A DNA stretch of 64,000 bases from Pseudoxanthomonas sp. X-1 (GTDB taxonomy: Bacteria; Pseudomonadota; Gammaproteobacteria; Xanthomonadales; Xanthomonadaceae). The stretch is taken from positions 4,364,501-4,428,500 of the forward strand of contig NZ_CP083376.1 in assembly GCF_020042665.1 (NCBI RefSeq), read 5' to 3'. The position numbers were made by a program, and so were the translations under genes. Under the pieces are notes generated by a model. That model was not told the DNA's origin. It ran no database searches and was given only the letters and a program-made list of their open reading frames with translations. Below are positions 10,793 through 20,810 of the stretch, one piece after another (position 1 is the first letter of the stretch; every line of letters starts with the position of its first letter).

Positions 10793-11434
10793 ATGAATGA
10801 CCAGACCACACCCGCGCCGCGCTCGCTGCGCTGGCGCCTGCCGCTGATCGCGGCCCTGGCCGCCGCGGTGGCGGTGCTGGCGCTGGTGCCGGGCCTGCTG
10901 CCCACGCTCAGCGCCGACGGGCGGCAGACGCTGCTGGGCATGGCGGCGGGCATGGGCACCGCGCTGGCCGTGCTGCTGCTGGTGCTGCTGATCCCCGGGG
11001 CCCGGCGCACCTACTTCCTGCTGCTGGAGGCCCGCGAGCAGGGCGCCTGCGCCGATCGTCGCGTGCGCTGGTTCAACGGCATCGCCCTGGCGCTGTACGT
11101 GCTGCTGGTGCTGCTGGCGCGGTGGGGCGTGCCGCAGACCGCCTCGCCGGTGCAGGTGCTGGTGCTGGGCGCGCTGCCCCTGCTGGCGATGGGCCTGTTC
11201 GTGGCGGCCACCCTGCTGCGCCTGCGCCAGCTGGACGAGCTGATGCGCAAGCTGGAGGTGGAAAGCTGGGCGCTGGCCGCGCTGCTGGTGTCGCAGGGCT
11301 ACTTCGTCGCCTGGGTGCTGATGCGCCTCGGGCTGATCCGGATCGACGCCGGCAACGCGCTGCTGTGGCTGGGGGTGTGGCTGATGCTGGTGCAGGTGGT
11401 GGTCTACACCTGGCAGCTGCGCAAGTACCTGTGA
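10793..11434 (+). CDS. six-helix membrane protein of unknown function paired with an XRE regulator
   Basis: A 213-residue protein starting MNDQTTPAPRSLRWRLPL. About six hydrophobic segments are visible: LIAALAAAVAVLALVPGL, LGMAAGMGTALAVLLLVLLI, FNGIALALYVLLVLLARW, VLVLGALPLLAMGLFVAATLL, LAALLVSQGYFVAWVLM and LLWLGVWLMLVQVVVYTW. No catalytic or transport motif is recognised. The loop RQLDELMRKLEVESWALA before the fifth helix is charged. The ATG at 10793 is chosen because upstream codons lack membrane character. Its last codon overlaps the GTG of the XRE regulator (GTGA), so the two are translationally coupled. Such small membrane protein/XRE pairs recur in bacteria; the function is unassigned. 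Confidence 0.8.
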   Translation: MNDQTTPAPRSLRWRLPLIAALAAAVAVLALVPGLLPTLSADGRQTLLGMAAGMGTALAVLLLVLLIPGARRTYFLLLEAREQGACADRRVRWFNGIALALYVLLVLLARWGVPQTASPVQVLVLGALPLLAMGLFVAATLLRLRQLDELMRKLEVESWALAALLVSQGYFVAWVLMRLGLIRIDAGNALLWLGVWLMLVQVVVYTWQLRKYL

Positions 11435-11625
11435 ACAGCCGCGTGCGCGAACTACGCGAGGCGCGCGGCTGGTCGCAGGCGGCGCTGGGCGAACGCCTGG
11501 GCGTGTCGCGCCAGACCATCAACTCGATTGAGACCGGCAAGTACGACCCGAGCCTGCCGCTGGCCTTCCAGATCGCGCGCCTGTTCGGCGAGCCGATCGA
11601 GGCGATCTTCCTGTTCGAACCGTAA
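11431..11625 (+). CDS. small XRE-family helix-turn-helix regulator (GTG start)
   Basis: A compact 64-residue regulator beginning at GTG, reading VNSRVRELREARGWSQAALG. The helix-turn-helix is WSQAALGERLGVSRQTINSIE, and GKYDPSLPLAFQIARLFG followed by IEAIFLFEP is typical of the small YozG/Cro-like single-domain type. It consists of the DNA-binding domain only, with no ligand domain. The start overlaps the stop of the membrane protein gene by 4 nt, so the two products are made together. The inverted repeats at 10652-10671 and 10697-10714 are the likely binding sites. The partner membrane protein may sense the signal or sequester the regulator; that is inference. Confidence 0.88.
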   Translation: MNSRVRELREARGWSQAALGERLGVSRQTINSIETGKYDPSLPLAFQIARLFGEPIEAIFLFEP

Positions 11626-11713
11626 CCGGCGCCGTGCCCGGTCACATCGGCCGGCGCGGCGCGTCATGTCAGCATCCACATCCGGACAACGGATGCCTTC
11701 CAAGGAGAGTCCC

Positions 11714-13170
11714 ATGCAACAACGATGGTGGTGGCCGGCCCTGCTGCTGGCGGCCAGCGTCCCGGCGGCGCAGGCGCGCACGCTGGGCACGCTGGAGTTC
11801 AAACCCTGCACGCTCAGCGCGCCACTGATGCCGACCTCGGTGGAGGCCCAGTGCGCCACGCTGCAGGTCCCCGAGAACCGCGCCGCGCCCGGCGGGCGCA
11901 GGATCGCCCTGCGCATCGGCTGGGTACCGGCGCAGAACGACACCTCGGCCGAGCCCGATCCGGTGTTCATGCTGGCCGGCGGCCCCGGCCAGTCGGCGCT
12001 GGACACCTATCCGCAGGTGCAGCCGGCCTTCGCCAAGATCAACGCCAAGCGCCATGTGATCCTGGTCGACCAGCGCGGCACCGGCGGCTCCAATCCGCTG
12101 CAGTGCCCGCAGCCGGACAAGGCCCAGTCCATCGACACGCCGGACGCCGCCGCGGCCTACGCCCGCAGCTGCCTGGCGCAGCTGGAGAAGAAGGCCGACC
12201 CGCGCTTCTACACCACCGGCGATGCGATCGCCGACCTGGACGCGGTACGCCAGGCCATCGGCGCCGAGCGGATCGACCTGGTGGGCGTGTCCTACGGCAC
12301 GCGCGTGGCCCAGCAGTACGCGGCCACCTATCCCCGGCACACGCGCGCCATCGTGCTCGACGGCGTGGCGCCCAATTCGCTGGTGCTGGGCAACGAGTTC
12401 GCGCAGAACCTGGAAAGCGCGCTGGACCTGCAGTTCGCCCGCTGCGCCAACGACAAGGCCTGCGCCGACAAGCTGGGCAACCCGCGCCAGCGCCTCAACG
12501 CGTTGATGCAGACCCTGCGCACGCAGCCGCCGACCGTGACCTTCCGCGATCCGGTCACCGGCGCGGCGCGCCAGGAGACCTTGCACGCCGGCGATGTGGC
12601 CGGACTGGTGCGCATGTCAGCCTACATGCCGCTGATGACCGCGACCCTGCCGCTGCAGTTCGCCGAAGCCGCGCAGGGCCGCTACGACACGCTGGCCGCC
12701 ACGACCAGCCTGATCAGCGGCTCGCTGTCCGATTCGATGGCCATGGGCATGCAGCTGTCGGTGATCTGCGCCGAGGACGGCAGCGAGCTGGCGCCCGATC
12801 CCGGGCAGGACGGCTCCCTGCTAGGCAACGCCATCGTCGAGGGGCTCAAGGCGCAGTGCGCGGTATGGCCCAAGGGCACGCGTGCGGCGAACTTTCGCAA
12901 GCCGCTGTCCACCGACGTGCCGGCGCTGCTGCTGAGCGGCCAGTTCGATCCGGTGACCCCGCCGCGCTACGGCGCGGAAGTGGCCAAGTCGCTGCCCAAT
13001 GCGCGCCACCTGGTGCTCAAGGGCCAGGGCCACAACGTCATCGCCGTGGGCTGCGCGCCGCAGCTGCTGGGCCAGTTCCTGGACAAGGCCGACGCCAAGT
13101 CGCTGGACGCCAAGTGCCTGGACCGCCTCACCGACACCCCGCCTTTCACCGGCTTCTACGGATGGGACCC

Positions 13171-13174
<4 letters not shown>
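11714..13174 (+). CDS. secreted alpha/beta hydrolase, peptidase S33 (tripeptidyl aminopeptidase-like)
   Basis: A 486-residue exported hydrolase. The N-terminus MQQRWWWPALLLAASVPAAQA is a signal peptide, with a GGAG-type ribosome site (AAGGAGAG) 7 nt upstream of the ATG at 11714. The fold shows the oxyanion region FMLAGGPGQSA, VDQRGTGGSN, the nucleophile elbow LVGVSYGTR (Ser in GxSxG), the acid in LLSGQFDPVTPP and the catalytic His in KGQGHNV. The last part matches the TAP-like C-terminal domain. The family removes N-terminal residues from peptides, with Pro preference in some members. Its stop overlaps the ATG of the ABC ATPase gene downstream, so peptidase and exporter are one operon. Confidence 0.9.
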
Positions 13175-13913
<739 letters not shown>

Positions 13914-13917
<4 letters not shown>

Positions 13918-15095
13918 ACAGCCTGAAGACTTTGTGGGTGGTCATGCGCAAGGAGTTGCTCGACTTCTTCCGCGACCGCCGCACCGTGGCGCTCTCGCTC
14001 CTGCTCAGCCCGGTGCTGGTGCCGGTGCTGTTGATCGGGCTGTTCACCCTGACCGAGAACCGCATCCGCGACCTGACCGACAAGCCGCTGGAACTGCCGG
14101 TGATCGGCAAGCAGCACGCGCCCAACCTGATCGCCTGGCTGGAAGGCCAGAATGTCACCGTGGTCGATCCCCCGGCCGACGTCGCTGCGGCCATCGCCGA
14201 GCAGAAGGCCGACGTGATCCTGCGCATCGGCCAGGACTATGGCGAGAAGTGGCGCAAGAGCGAGCCGGCGCCGGTGGAGATCCTGAGCGACTCAACCCGG
14301 CAGAACGCCGAGGTGCCGGTCAAGCGCGTGCAGGCCTTGCTGCGGGCCTACAACAGCCAGGTCGGCGCGCTGCGCCTGCTCGCGCGCGGCGTCAGCCCGG
14401 CCGCGGCCGCACCGCTGCAGATCAGCGACACCGACATGGCCTCCGAGGAAGCCAAGCGTGGCCGGCTGGTGGGCGTGCTGCTGCCGTACCTGCTGATCCT
14501 CAGCGCCTTCATCGGCGGCGCCTACCTGATCATGGACGGCACCGCCGGCGAGCGCGAACGCCAGTCGCTGGAACCGCTGCTGGCCACGCCCGCCCCGCGC
14601 GGCGCGGTGGTCAGCGGCAAGGTCGCCGCCGCCTGCGCGGTGGCGCTGCTGTCGCTGGCGCTGACGCTGCTGATGTTCAAGGTCACCGCGGTGGTCTCGC
14701 CCACGGTCGGGCGGCAGATGGCGGTGAGCTTCTCGACCATCGCGCTGCTGCTGCTGATCCTGATGCCGATGGTCTTCATCGGCACCACGCTGCTGACCTA
14801 TCTGTCGGCCACGGCCAAGAGCATGAAGGAGGCGCAGAGCCACATGAGCTGGCTGATGCTCTTGCCGATGCTGCCCTCGATCGTGCTGATGGTGAACCCG
14901 GTCAAGACCCAGCTGTGGCAGTTCGCGGTGCCGTTCCTGGCGCAGAACCAGCTGATCCTGAAGGTCGTGCGCGGCGAGGTCGTCTCGCCGGCGCAATGGG
15001 GCATCTATCTGGGCGCCAGCTTCGCCCTGGCCGGGCTGATGTGGTTCCTGGCGGTGCGCCGCTACCGCGGCGAGCAGCTGGCGATTTCCGGCTGA
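13914..15095 (+). CDS. natB: ABC exporter permease, NatB type
   Basis: A 393-residue ABC-2 membrane subunit. Helix 1 is TVALSLLLSPVLVPVLLIGLF near residue 25, followed by a large extracytoplasmic domain (about 50-185, beginning TENRIRDLTDKPLELPVIG). A cluster of helices follows from about 190: VGVLLPYLLILSAFIGGAYL, VAAACAVALLSLALTLLMF, FSTIALLLLILMPMVFIGTT, SWLMLLPMLPSIVLMV and GIYLGASFALAGLMWFLA. The motif ERERQSLEPLLATPAPR is the conserved coupling segment of NatB/DrrB exporters. It ends in a strong terminator at 15118-15147, which closes the hydrolase-natA-natB operon. Confidence 0.9.
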
Positions 15096-15117
15096 GCCTG
15101 CATCGCCTGCAACGAAG

Positions 15118-15147
15118 AAGGGCCGGCATTGCCGGCCCTTCCTTTTT
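15118..15147 (+). terminator. rho-independent terminator of the natAB operon
   Basis: AAGGGCCGGC-ATT-GCCGGCCCTT gives a perfect 10-bp stem with a 3-nt loop, followed by CCTTTTTG. It lies between convergent natB and the TonB-like gene, so it may serve both strands. Confidence 0.9.
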
Positions 15148-15163
15148 GCGTTGCCCGGCGCGA

Positions 15164-16178
15164 TCAGCCCGGGTTGAACGCGATCGTGCGGCGCGTGGTG
15201 CTGGTGGCGCCGGTGGGCTCGAACTTCCAGCGCTTGACCGCGGTCAGCGCGGCGCGGTCGAACACGCGCGGCGGCGTGGCCTGGACCACGCGCGCGTTGG
15301 TGACATCGCCATCGCCGCCGATGGTGATCTCCACCACCACCTGGCCGCTGGTGCCGGCGCGCAGCGCATCCATCGGATAGCGCGGCGGCGGCGCGCTGAG
15401 CAGGCGGCGCTCGCCGCCGGAGGCGGCCGGCGTGGCCGGACGCGGCGCGGGTTCCTCGGCCGCCGGCGCGGCGGCGGTCTGCGGGCGTGGCGCGGGCGCG
15501 GCGGCCGGCGTGGAGGGCCGGGCGCGCGGGCTCCTCGCGCGGGGCGCGCGGGGGCGCGGCCGGCGTGTCGGCGGCCTGCCGCTGCTGGGCGGCCTGCTCG
15601 GCCAGGCGCTGGGCCTCGCGGGTCTTGGCCTCGGCGGCGGCCTTGGCCTTGGCCACCTCGTCGCTGCTCTGCTGGGCCAGCAGCTTCTCGCCGGCGTCGG
15701 TGGCCGCCGCCAGGCGCGGCAGGGACGGCGCGTTGGGATCGGCCTTGCGGATCAAGGCCTGCAGGCGCCGGGCTTCGTCGAAGTCCTTGCGGCCGATGCT
15801 CTGCTCGGCGGCGATCACCGTGTAGGGCATGAAGTCGGTCAGTGCGCTGGTCACCGCCGGATCGTCGGGCTGCTTGTCGCGCAGGGCCAGGTAGTACTCC
15901 ACCGCGTTGTCGCCGGCCGGCGCGTACAGGCGGTTCTGGCCGATCGCGCGCGTGGCTGCCGCGCGCAGGTCGTCGGCGCTCATGGCCTGCACGCTCGCGG
16001 CGACCGCGGCCTTGGGCGCGGCATCGGCGGCCACGGCCTGGGCCGCGCTCTGCGGATCGGTGGGCGGCGGCGTGCTGGCCGCGGGCGTGGGTGAAGGCTG
16101 CTGCGAGCAGGCGGCGAGCCATGCCAGCAGCGCGAATGCGGCCACGGGCCGCAGGGCGGTCGGTGTGAGCTTGGACAT
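15164..16178 (-). pseudogene. TonB-domain lipoprotein gene broken by an apparent frameshift
   Basis: The 5' part starts MSKLTPTALRPVAAFALLAW with a lipobox (LAWLAACSQ). It continues through a helical-repeat-like region (MSADDLRAAATRAIGQNR, GRKDFDEARRLQALIRKA) and an Ala-rich coiled coil (DEVAKAKAAAEAKTREAQR) to a Pro/Ala linker ending REEPARP. The TonB C-terminal domain is in another frame: SAPPPRYPMDALRAG, VVVEITIGGDGDVTNARVV and KRWKFEPTG, stopping at 15164. Each frame turns into Arg-rich nonsense beyond about 15515-15530, where one extra G/C would restore PAREEPARP-PSTPAAAPAPRP. This could be a real mutation or a sequencing indel in GC-rich DNA. If intact, the product would be about 338 residues: a lipid-anchored TonB-like energy-transduction or envelope protein. 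Confidence 0.75.
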
Positions 16179-16264
16179 TGGTGGTTCCCCCGGGGGCCCG
16201 CATGGCGCAGGCCAAGCGTCAGAAACTCGCGTTCCGGGGCCCGCTTGTCAACTGGCCGGGCGGT

Positions 16265-17614
16265 TCACTTGCCGATGCAGAAGGTCGAGAAGATCCGGCC
16301 CAGCAGCGCGTCGGGGGAAATCCTGCCGGTGATCTCGCCCAGCGCGTCATGGGCCAGGCGCAGTTCCTCGGCCGCCAGCGCCAGGGATTCGTGATCGAGT
16401 TCCCGTTTTGCCAGCACCGCATGCCCGCGCGCGTCCTCCAACGCCTGCACATGCCGGGCGCGCGCCGAGAACTCGCCTTCCACCGCGGCGCCGGCCTGGC
16501 CCAGTGCCAGGGCCTGCAGGCGCGCCACCAGCGCATCGAGGCCGGCGCCGGTGCGCGTGGACAGCGCCAGTGCGTCCTGGTCCAGGTCCGGCGCGGCGGG
16601 CAACAGGTCGAGCTTGTTGTGCAGCCACAGCCTGGGCGTGGCCGGATCGAGGACCCTGGCCACGGCGTCGCGACCGGCCTGCGGGTCGCGTGCATCGAGC
16701 ATGACCAGCGCCACGTCGGCCCGCTGCAGTTCGTCGCCGGCGCGGCGCATGCCTTCGCGTTCGATCGCATCGCCGCCCTCGCGCAGGCCCGCCGTGTCGA
16801 CCAGGGTCAGTTCGACGCCGTCGATGCGGATCACCTCATGCAACGTGTCGCGCGTGGTGCCGGCGGTGTCGGTGACGATGGCGCGCTCGCGTCCGGCCAG
16901 GGCGTTGAGCAGCGAACTCTTGCCTGCGTTGGGCGGCCCGACGATCACCACGTGCAGGCCATCGCGCAGCCGGCGGCCGCGCCGGGCTTCGTCCAGCAGC
17001 TGCTCCAGGTCGGCCAGCAGCGCCTGCACGCCGGCGTGCACGGCCGCGCCGCCCAGGGTCTCCAGCGGCTCGTCGGCGAAGTCGATCGCCGCCTCCACGT
17101 GGACCCGCAGCCGCAGCAGCTGCTCGGCCAGCGCGTCGACGCGGCGCGAGAACACGCCGTCGAGCGAACGCCGCGCCGCGCGCGCGGCGCGCACGTCGCC
17201 AGCGGCGATCAGGTCGGCCACCGCCTCGGCCTGGGCCAGGTCGAGCTTGCCGTTGAGGAAGGCGCGTTCGGAGAACTCGCCCGGCCGCGCCTGGCGCGCG
17301 CCCAGCGCGCAGGCGCGCGCGACCAGCGCCCGCAGCACCACCGGGCTGCCATGCGCCTGCAGTTCGACCACGTCCTCGCCGGTGAAACTGGCCGGCGCGA
17401 CGAAGGCCAGCGCGATGCCGTCGTCGATCACCTCGCCCGCGCCATCGACGAAGCGCGCATAGCGCGCCTGTCGCGGCGCCAGTTCGCCCGCGCCCATCGC
17501 CCGGGCGATGTCTCTCGCACGCGGACCCGACAGGCGCACGATGCCCACCCCGCCCGCGCCTGCCGCGGTGGCCACGGCGGCGATGGTGTCGGTCTGCGAA
17601 AGCGATGCGTGCAT
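16265..17614 (-). CDS. mnmE: tRNA uridine-5-carboxymethylaminomethyl GTPase MnmE
   Basis: A 449-residue GTPase that works with MnmG to modify U34 of several tRNAs. The N-terminal formyl-folate-binding domain starts [19 protein letters not shown] and [14 protein letters not shown]. The G domain near residue 220 has G1 [17 protein letters not shown]2 [11 protein letters not shown]3 LVDTAGLRE and G4 HNKLDLL. The C-terminus ends FCIGK, the CxGK motif whose Cys is required for modification. The ATG at 17614 is chosen; the frame continues upstream to 17827 without homology. Position next to yidC-rnpA-rpmH-dnaA is the usual one. The product of the 528-nt spacer before yidC is not coding. Confidence 0.96.
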   Translation of the reverse strand: MHASLSQTDTIAAVATAAGAGGVGIVRLSGPRARDIARAMGAGELAPRQARYARFVDGAGEVIDDGIALAFVAPASFTGEDVVELQAHGSPVVLRALVARACALGARQARPGEFSERAFLNGKLDLAQAEAVADLIAAGDVRAARAARRSLDGVFSRRVDALAEQLLRLRVHVEAAIDFADEPLETLGGAAVHAGVQALLADLEQLLDEARRGRRLRDGLHVVIVGPPNAGKSSLLNALAGRERAIVTDTAGTTRDTLHEVIRIDGVELTLVDTAGLREGGDAIEREGMRRAGDELQRADVALVMLDARDPQAGRDAVARVLDPATPRLWLHNKLDLLPAAPDLDQDALALSTRTGAGLDALVARLQALALGQAGAAVEGEFSARARHVQALEDARGHAVLAKRELDHESLALAAEELRLAHDALGEITGRISPDALLGRIFSTFCIGK

Positions 17615-17923
17615 GGCGTGCGGATTCGATGAGGACAGTGCGGCGCCCGGCATCGTGCCCGGGCTCTCGCCCAAAAACAAAAAGCTTCGCCGGAGTGTGG
17701 AGGGCACGCGTGTTGATGACATGAGCGCGGTGGTGTGGAGCGGACTTCGCCGAGCAGCCTCGACCCGGCCAGGCGCGGCTCCTCGGCTCGGTCCGCCACC
17801 TAAGGCGGACTCGCCGCCGCGGGCCATCCCTGGCCCGCTCTACGCGCGCCCGATCGGGCCGAGGCCCCGCGGCGGATAGCTCAAGACTTCTTCTAAAACA
17901 AAGTCTCGAACCTCAATGCGCGA

Positions 17924-18038
17924 GGCAGCGGTCCGGCGGCCGGGGGCCGCGACGAGCGAGGCAGGACGCCGAGCGCCCGAGTCAGGGCAGGATGCCCTGA
18001 TCGAGGGATAAGCGGCCCCCGGCCGCCGGACCGCTGCC
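17924..18038. repeat. 115-nt palindromic repeat, copy A
   Basis: The ends are near-perfect inverted repeats of about 27 nt (GGCAGCGGTCCGGCGGCC at the left, its complement at the right). Inside lies a second hairpin, TCAGGGCA-GGA-TGCCCTGA. The reverse complement matches the element at 37020-37134, also exactly 115 nt, at nearly every position by eye (about nine in ten). Similarity extends some 25-40 nt outward on both sides, including GATCGC and CTTCGG blocks. It resembles a BIME/MITE-like non-coding repeat; no transposase is nearby. Confidence 0.75.
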
Positions 18039-18094
18039 CCTCCGAAGCCGCAACGCCACGCTTCGCGATCCATCACTGAAAGAGAGAAACAAAC

Positions 18095-18122
18095 AAAAGC
18101 CCGCCGAAGACGGCGGGCTTTT
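18095..18122 (-). terminator. rho-independent terminator after yidC
   Basis: AAAAGCCCGCCG-AAGA-CGGCGGGCTTTT is a perfect 12-bp stem with a 4-nt loop. On the minus strand it is followed by TTTTGTTTGTTTC, a good U-tract, 21 nt after the yidC stop. Confidence 0.9.
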
Positions 18123-18142
18123 GCGGTGAAGCGGCGAGCGAC

Positions 18143-19900
18143 TTACTTGCGGACCGTCTTGTCCGGCTTGTCGCTTTCCGGCTTGCCCAGCGAGGGCTGG
18201 CCGTGGATGCGGCCCATCCACCACTGCTGCAGCAGGCTCAGGGTGCCGTTGGTCACCCAGTACAGCACCAGGCCGGAGGGGAAGAAGGCCATGGTCGCGC
18301 CGAAGATCAGCGGCATGAACTGCATCATCTTGGCCTGGGTCGGGTCCATGCCCGTGGTCGGCGAGAGCTTCTGCGTCAGCCACATCACCAGCACGTTGAG
18401 CACCGGCAGGATGAAGTACGGATCGCGCGCGGTGAGGTCCTGGATCCACAGGATCCACGGCGCCTGGCGCAGCTCCACCGACTCGTTGAGCACCCAGTAC
18501 AGGCACAGGAAGATCGGCATCTGCACCAGCAGCGGCAGACAGCCGCCCATCGGGTTGATCTTCTCCTTCTTGTACAGCTCCATCATGGCCTGCTGCAGCT
18601 TGGCCCGGTCCTCGCCGTAGCGCTCCTTGAGCTGCTGCATGCGCGGCTGGAACTTGCGCATCTTGGCCATCGACTTGTACTGCGCCGAGGACAGCGGGAA
18701 CAGCACCAGCTTGACCACCACCACCAGGCCGATGATCGACCAGCCCCAGTTGCCGAGCAGATCGTGCAGATGGCTCAGGATCCAGAACAGGCCCGAGCCG
18801 ATCACCGCCAGCGGCGCGAAGCGGCTGTAGTCCACCGCGCTGTCCAGGCCGGGAATGCCGGAGGCCTTGATCGCCTTGACCAGCTTCGGGCCGACCCACA
18901 ACCGCGCATCGGTGGTGCCGGTCTGGCCGGGCGCCACGGTCAGGCTGGGACCGGTCTCGCTGACCAGATAGCGGCGCACGCCGCTCACGGTGCGCTCGTC
19001 CAGCGATACCAGCGCCGGCTGCTGCGGATCGGGCACCCAGGCGCTGAGGAAGTGATGCTCCAGCATCGCGATCCAGCCGCCCTTCATGTCCTGGTTGAGC
19101 TTGCCGTCCTCCAGGTAGTCGTCGCCGAACTTGCGGCGCTCATAGGCCCCGCTGGCGGTGCGCCAGGCGGCGCCGACCAGGCTGAAGGCATGCGGGTTGG
19201 TGATGCCGCCCTTGACCGGCGGCGGCGGCGTGCGCTCGAGCTGGCGATAGACCACCGCCGTCCACGGCGCGGCGCCGGTGTTGGTGACCTGGTCGGACAC
19301 GCCGATCAGGTAGGCGCCGCGGGCGATGCTGAAGGTGCGCACGATGCGCACGCCGTTGCCTTCCCACACGAAGGGAATGCGCAGGGCATCCTGGCCGTCG
19401 GCCAGCACGTAGTCGCGCTGCGGCTGCTCGGGGCGGAACACCGCGTCCGGTCCCGGCGCGGCGCTGCCCTGGCTGGTCCAGGCCAGGCCTGCGGTGTACA
19501 GCTGGCCCGGGTTCTGGTTGAACAGCTCCACCGGCGGCGCGCCGGCATCGCGGGTCTGCGGGTACTGCAGCAGCTGCGCGCGCAGCACCTTGCTGCCATC
19601 GATGACCAGCTTGAGCGTGTCGGTGGTGACGGTGACCTGGGTCGAAGCCGCGGCCGGCGCGGCGGCGGCGGAATTGGCCGGTGCGGTCGTGGCCGCGGCG
19701 GTGCCCGGCGACGGCGTGGTCGCCAGCCCCTCGGTGCTGGGCACGCCGCTGCCGCTGGCATCGGCCGCGGGCGTCGCCGTGGCCGCGGCCACCGGCGTGG
19801 CCGGATGCTCCTGGGCGGTCTTCCACTTGCCCCACTCCATCCACAACAGGGTCGCCACCATCAGCCAGGCGAAGATCAGGAAAACACGGGTCTGGTTCAT
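18143..19900 (-). CDS. yidC: membrane protein insertase YidC
   Basis: A 585-residue insertase that inserts and folds inner-membrane proteins with or without SecYEG. It starts [20 protein letters not shown] (first transmembrane helix). An Ala/Thr/Pro-rich linker and a large periplasmic beta-sandwich domain follow (about 80-350, with [16 protein letters not shown] and [14 protein letters not shown]). The conserved five-helix core begins near residue 365: [39 protein letters not shown] (cytoplasmic coiled coil), [20 protein letters not shown], and [19 protein letters not shown], then [11 protein letters not shown]. It is 14 nt downstream of rnpA with no yidD between, and ends in a strong terminator. 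Confidence 0.97.
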   Translation of the reverse strand: MNQTRVFLIFAWLMVATLLWMEWGKWKTAQEHPATPVAAATATPAADASGSGVPSTEGLATTPSPGTAAATTAPANSAAAAPAAASTQVTVTTDTLKLVIDGSKVLRAQLLQYPQTRDAGAPPVELFNQNPGQLYTAGLAWTSQGSAAPGPDAVFRPEQPQRDYVLADGQDALRIPFVWEGNGVRIVRTFSIARGAYLIGVSDQVTNTGAAPWTAVVYRQLERTPPPPVKGGITNPHAFSLVGAAWRTASGAYERRKFGDDYLEDGKLNQDMKGGWIAMLEHHFLSAWVPDPQQPALVSLDERTVSGVRRYLVSETGPSLTVAPGQTGTTDARLWVGPKLVKAIKASGIPGLDSAVDYSRFAPLAVIGSGLFWILSHLHDLLGNWGWSIIGLVVVVKLVLFPLSSAQYKSMAKMRKFQPRMQQLKERYGEDRAKLQQAMMELYKKEKINPMGGCLPLLVQMPIFLCLYWVLNESVELRQAPWILWIQDLTARDPYFILPVLNVLVMWLTQKLSPTTGMDPTQAKMMQFMPLIFGATMAFFPSGLVLYWVTNGTLSLLQQWWMGRIHGQPSLGKPESDKPDKTVRK

Positions 19901-19914
19901 GGAGGCAGGCAGTC

Positions 19915-20355
19915 TCAGCCGGTTGCAGCGTCCGGCGTGGAAAGGGAAGAGGAGGGGCGCGCTGGCGCGGGGCGCATTGTGCCGCCCGCATCCAAGGCGG
20001 GCAACGCGCCGGCGCGCTGGAGCAGCTGGTCGAAGGCCGCGCGCAGCTGCGCCGCCGAAGCCTGCGCCGCAGCCGGACGCGCCACCAGCACGTAGTCGCC
20101 GGCCGGCAGCGCCAGGCGCAGCGCACGGAAGTGGTCGCGCAGCACGCGCTTGATGCGGTTGCGTCCGACCGCGCGCTTGTCGACCTTGCGCGAGACCGCC
20201 AGCCCCAGGCGCGCCTGTTCGCCACCGGCCGCCAGGTGCAGGGCGATCAGCGGCGTGGCGTGGCGGCGGGCGAGGCCGAAGACCCGGGTGTACTCGGCCG
20301 AGGTGCGCACGCGCGCCCGGCGGGGAAAGGTCTTGGACGGAATATCAGGACTCAT
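19915..20355 (-). CDS. rnpA: ribonuclease P protein component
   Basis: A 146-residue basic protein that assists the RNase P RNA in maturing tRNA 5' ends. The RNR motif is in [38 protein letters not shown] and [19 protein letters not shown] are the usual binding surfaces. The C-terminal 30 residues (Pro/Ser-rich, ending STPDAATG) extend beyond the typical 115-120 residue family length. It lies between rpmH and yidC as expected, but yidD, common at this position in other bacteria, is absent: rnpA ends 14 nt before yidC. Confidence 0.95.
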   Translation of the reverse strand: MSPDIPSKTFPRRARVRTSAEYTRVFGLARRHATPLIALHLAAGGEQARLGLAVSRKVDKRAVGRNRIKRVLRDHFRALRLALPAGDYVLVARPAAAQASAAQLRAAFDQLLQRAGALPALDAGGTMRPAPARPSSSLSTPDAATG

Positions 20356-20448
20356 GGCACGACAAAGCCCGCACCGTTGCGCGGCGCGGGCTTGGTGTGC
20401 AAACGCATGCTGTGACGACCGGCCGCGCGCGAGGCGCGGCGCGAGGCA

Positions 20449-20589
20449 TCAGGCGCAGAGCGTCTTGCGGCCCTTCGCGCGGCGACGGGCGAGGATCTTG
20501 CGACCGTCAGCGGTCTTCATGCGGGCACGGAAACCGTGGTCGCGCTTGCGCTTGAGGTTGCTGGGCTGGTAGGTGCGCTTGGTGGCCAT
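20449..20589 (-). CDS. rpmH: 50S ribosomal protein L34
   Basis: A 46-residue ribosomal protein: [20 protein letters not shown] at the N-terminus and [12 protein letters not shown] at the C-terminus, with [11 protein letters not shown] between. The length and sequence match bacterial L34 throughout. The start at 20589 is preceded by a purine-rich ribosome site (GAGAGTG). It is the first gene of the leftward rpmH-rnpA-yidC unit, transcribed away from dnaA. Confidence 0.98.
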   Translation of the reverse strand: MATKRTYQPSNLKRKRDHGFRARMKTADGRKILARRRAKGRKTLCA

Positions 20590-20810
20590 GGGGCACTCTC
20601 AGGCGATAAGGGGTGGAAAGAACCGGAAATTCTACGGGGCCGCCAAAGTGCGCGTCAAGCTCGGGAATCGCCGCGCTGTGGATGGAGCTGTGGATGAGCC
20701 GTGGGCCGGCGGTGGGAAAACCGGTCGACGTGGTACCCTGCCCGGCCCTCTTTTCCACGTGCCGTCGAGCCGCGCGAGCAGGCCCGGCGGTGGATGATCG
20801 ATCTCACGAA
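20590..20810. other. rpmH-dnaA spacer with DnaA-box-like sites
   Basis: A 221-nt spacer between divergent rpmH and dnaA. It holds the rpmH promoter and near-consensus DnaA boxes on the minus strand: TGTGGATGG (20677-20685) and TGTGGATGA (20689-20697, TCATCCACA read in reverse). A weaker TTTTCCACG lies near 20751. These sites probably mediate autoregulation of dnaA, and the spacer could be part of a bipartite origin. Confidence 0.5.
20629..20658 (-). promoter_or_regulatory. sigma-70 promoter of the rpmH operon
   Basis: On the minus strand TTGACG (20658-20653) is followed after 18 nt by TAGAAT (20634-20629), 5/6 matches each to the consensus hexamers. It lies about 40 nt ahead of the rpmH start. 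Confidence 0.65.

Larger units (their letters stand above)
17615..18142. other. 528-nt intergenic region rich in palindromes
   Basis: No gene is supported between mnmE and yidC. The region holds the 115-nt hairpin repeat at 17924-18038 and the yidC terminator at 18095-18122. Smaller hairpins are also present, such as GTCCGCC-ACCTAA-GGCGGAC near 17790-17810 and GCGGGCCA-TCCC-TGGCCCGC near 17820. The promoter of mnmE should lie within it, near 17615-17700 on the minus strand, but no clear -35/-10 pair was found. Confidence 0.6.

Noticed and set aside
14292..16178. A single 628-codon frame on the minus strand joining the TonB-like N-terminus to sequence under natB
   Set aside because: After about position 15530 it turns Arg/His-rich and runs antisense through natB. 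The TonB domain is in another frame, so the locus is better read as frameshifted.
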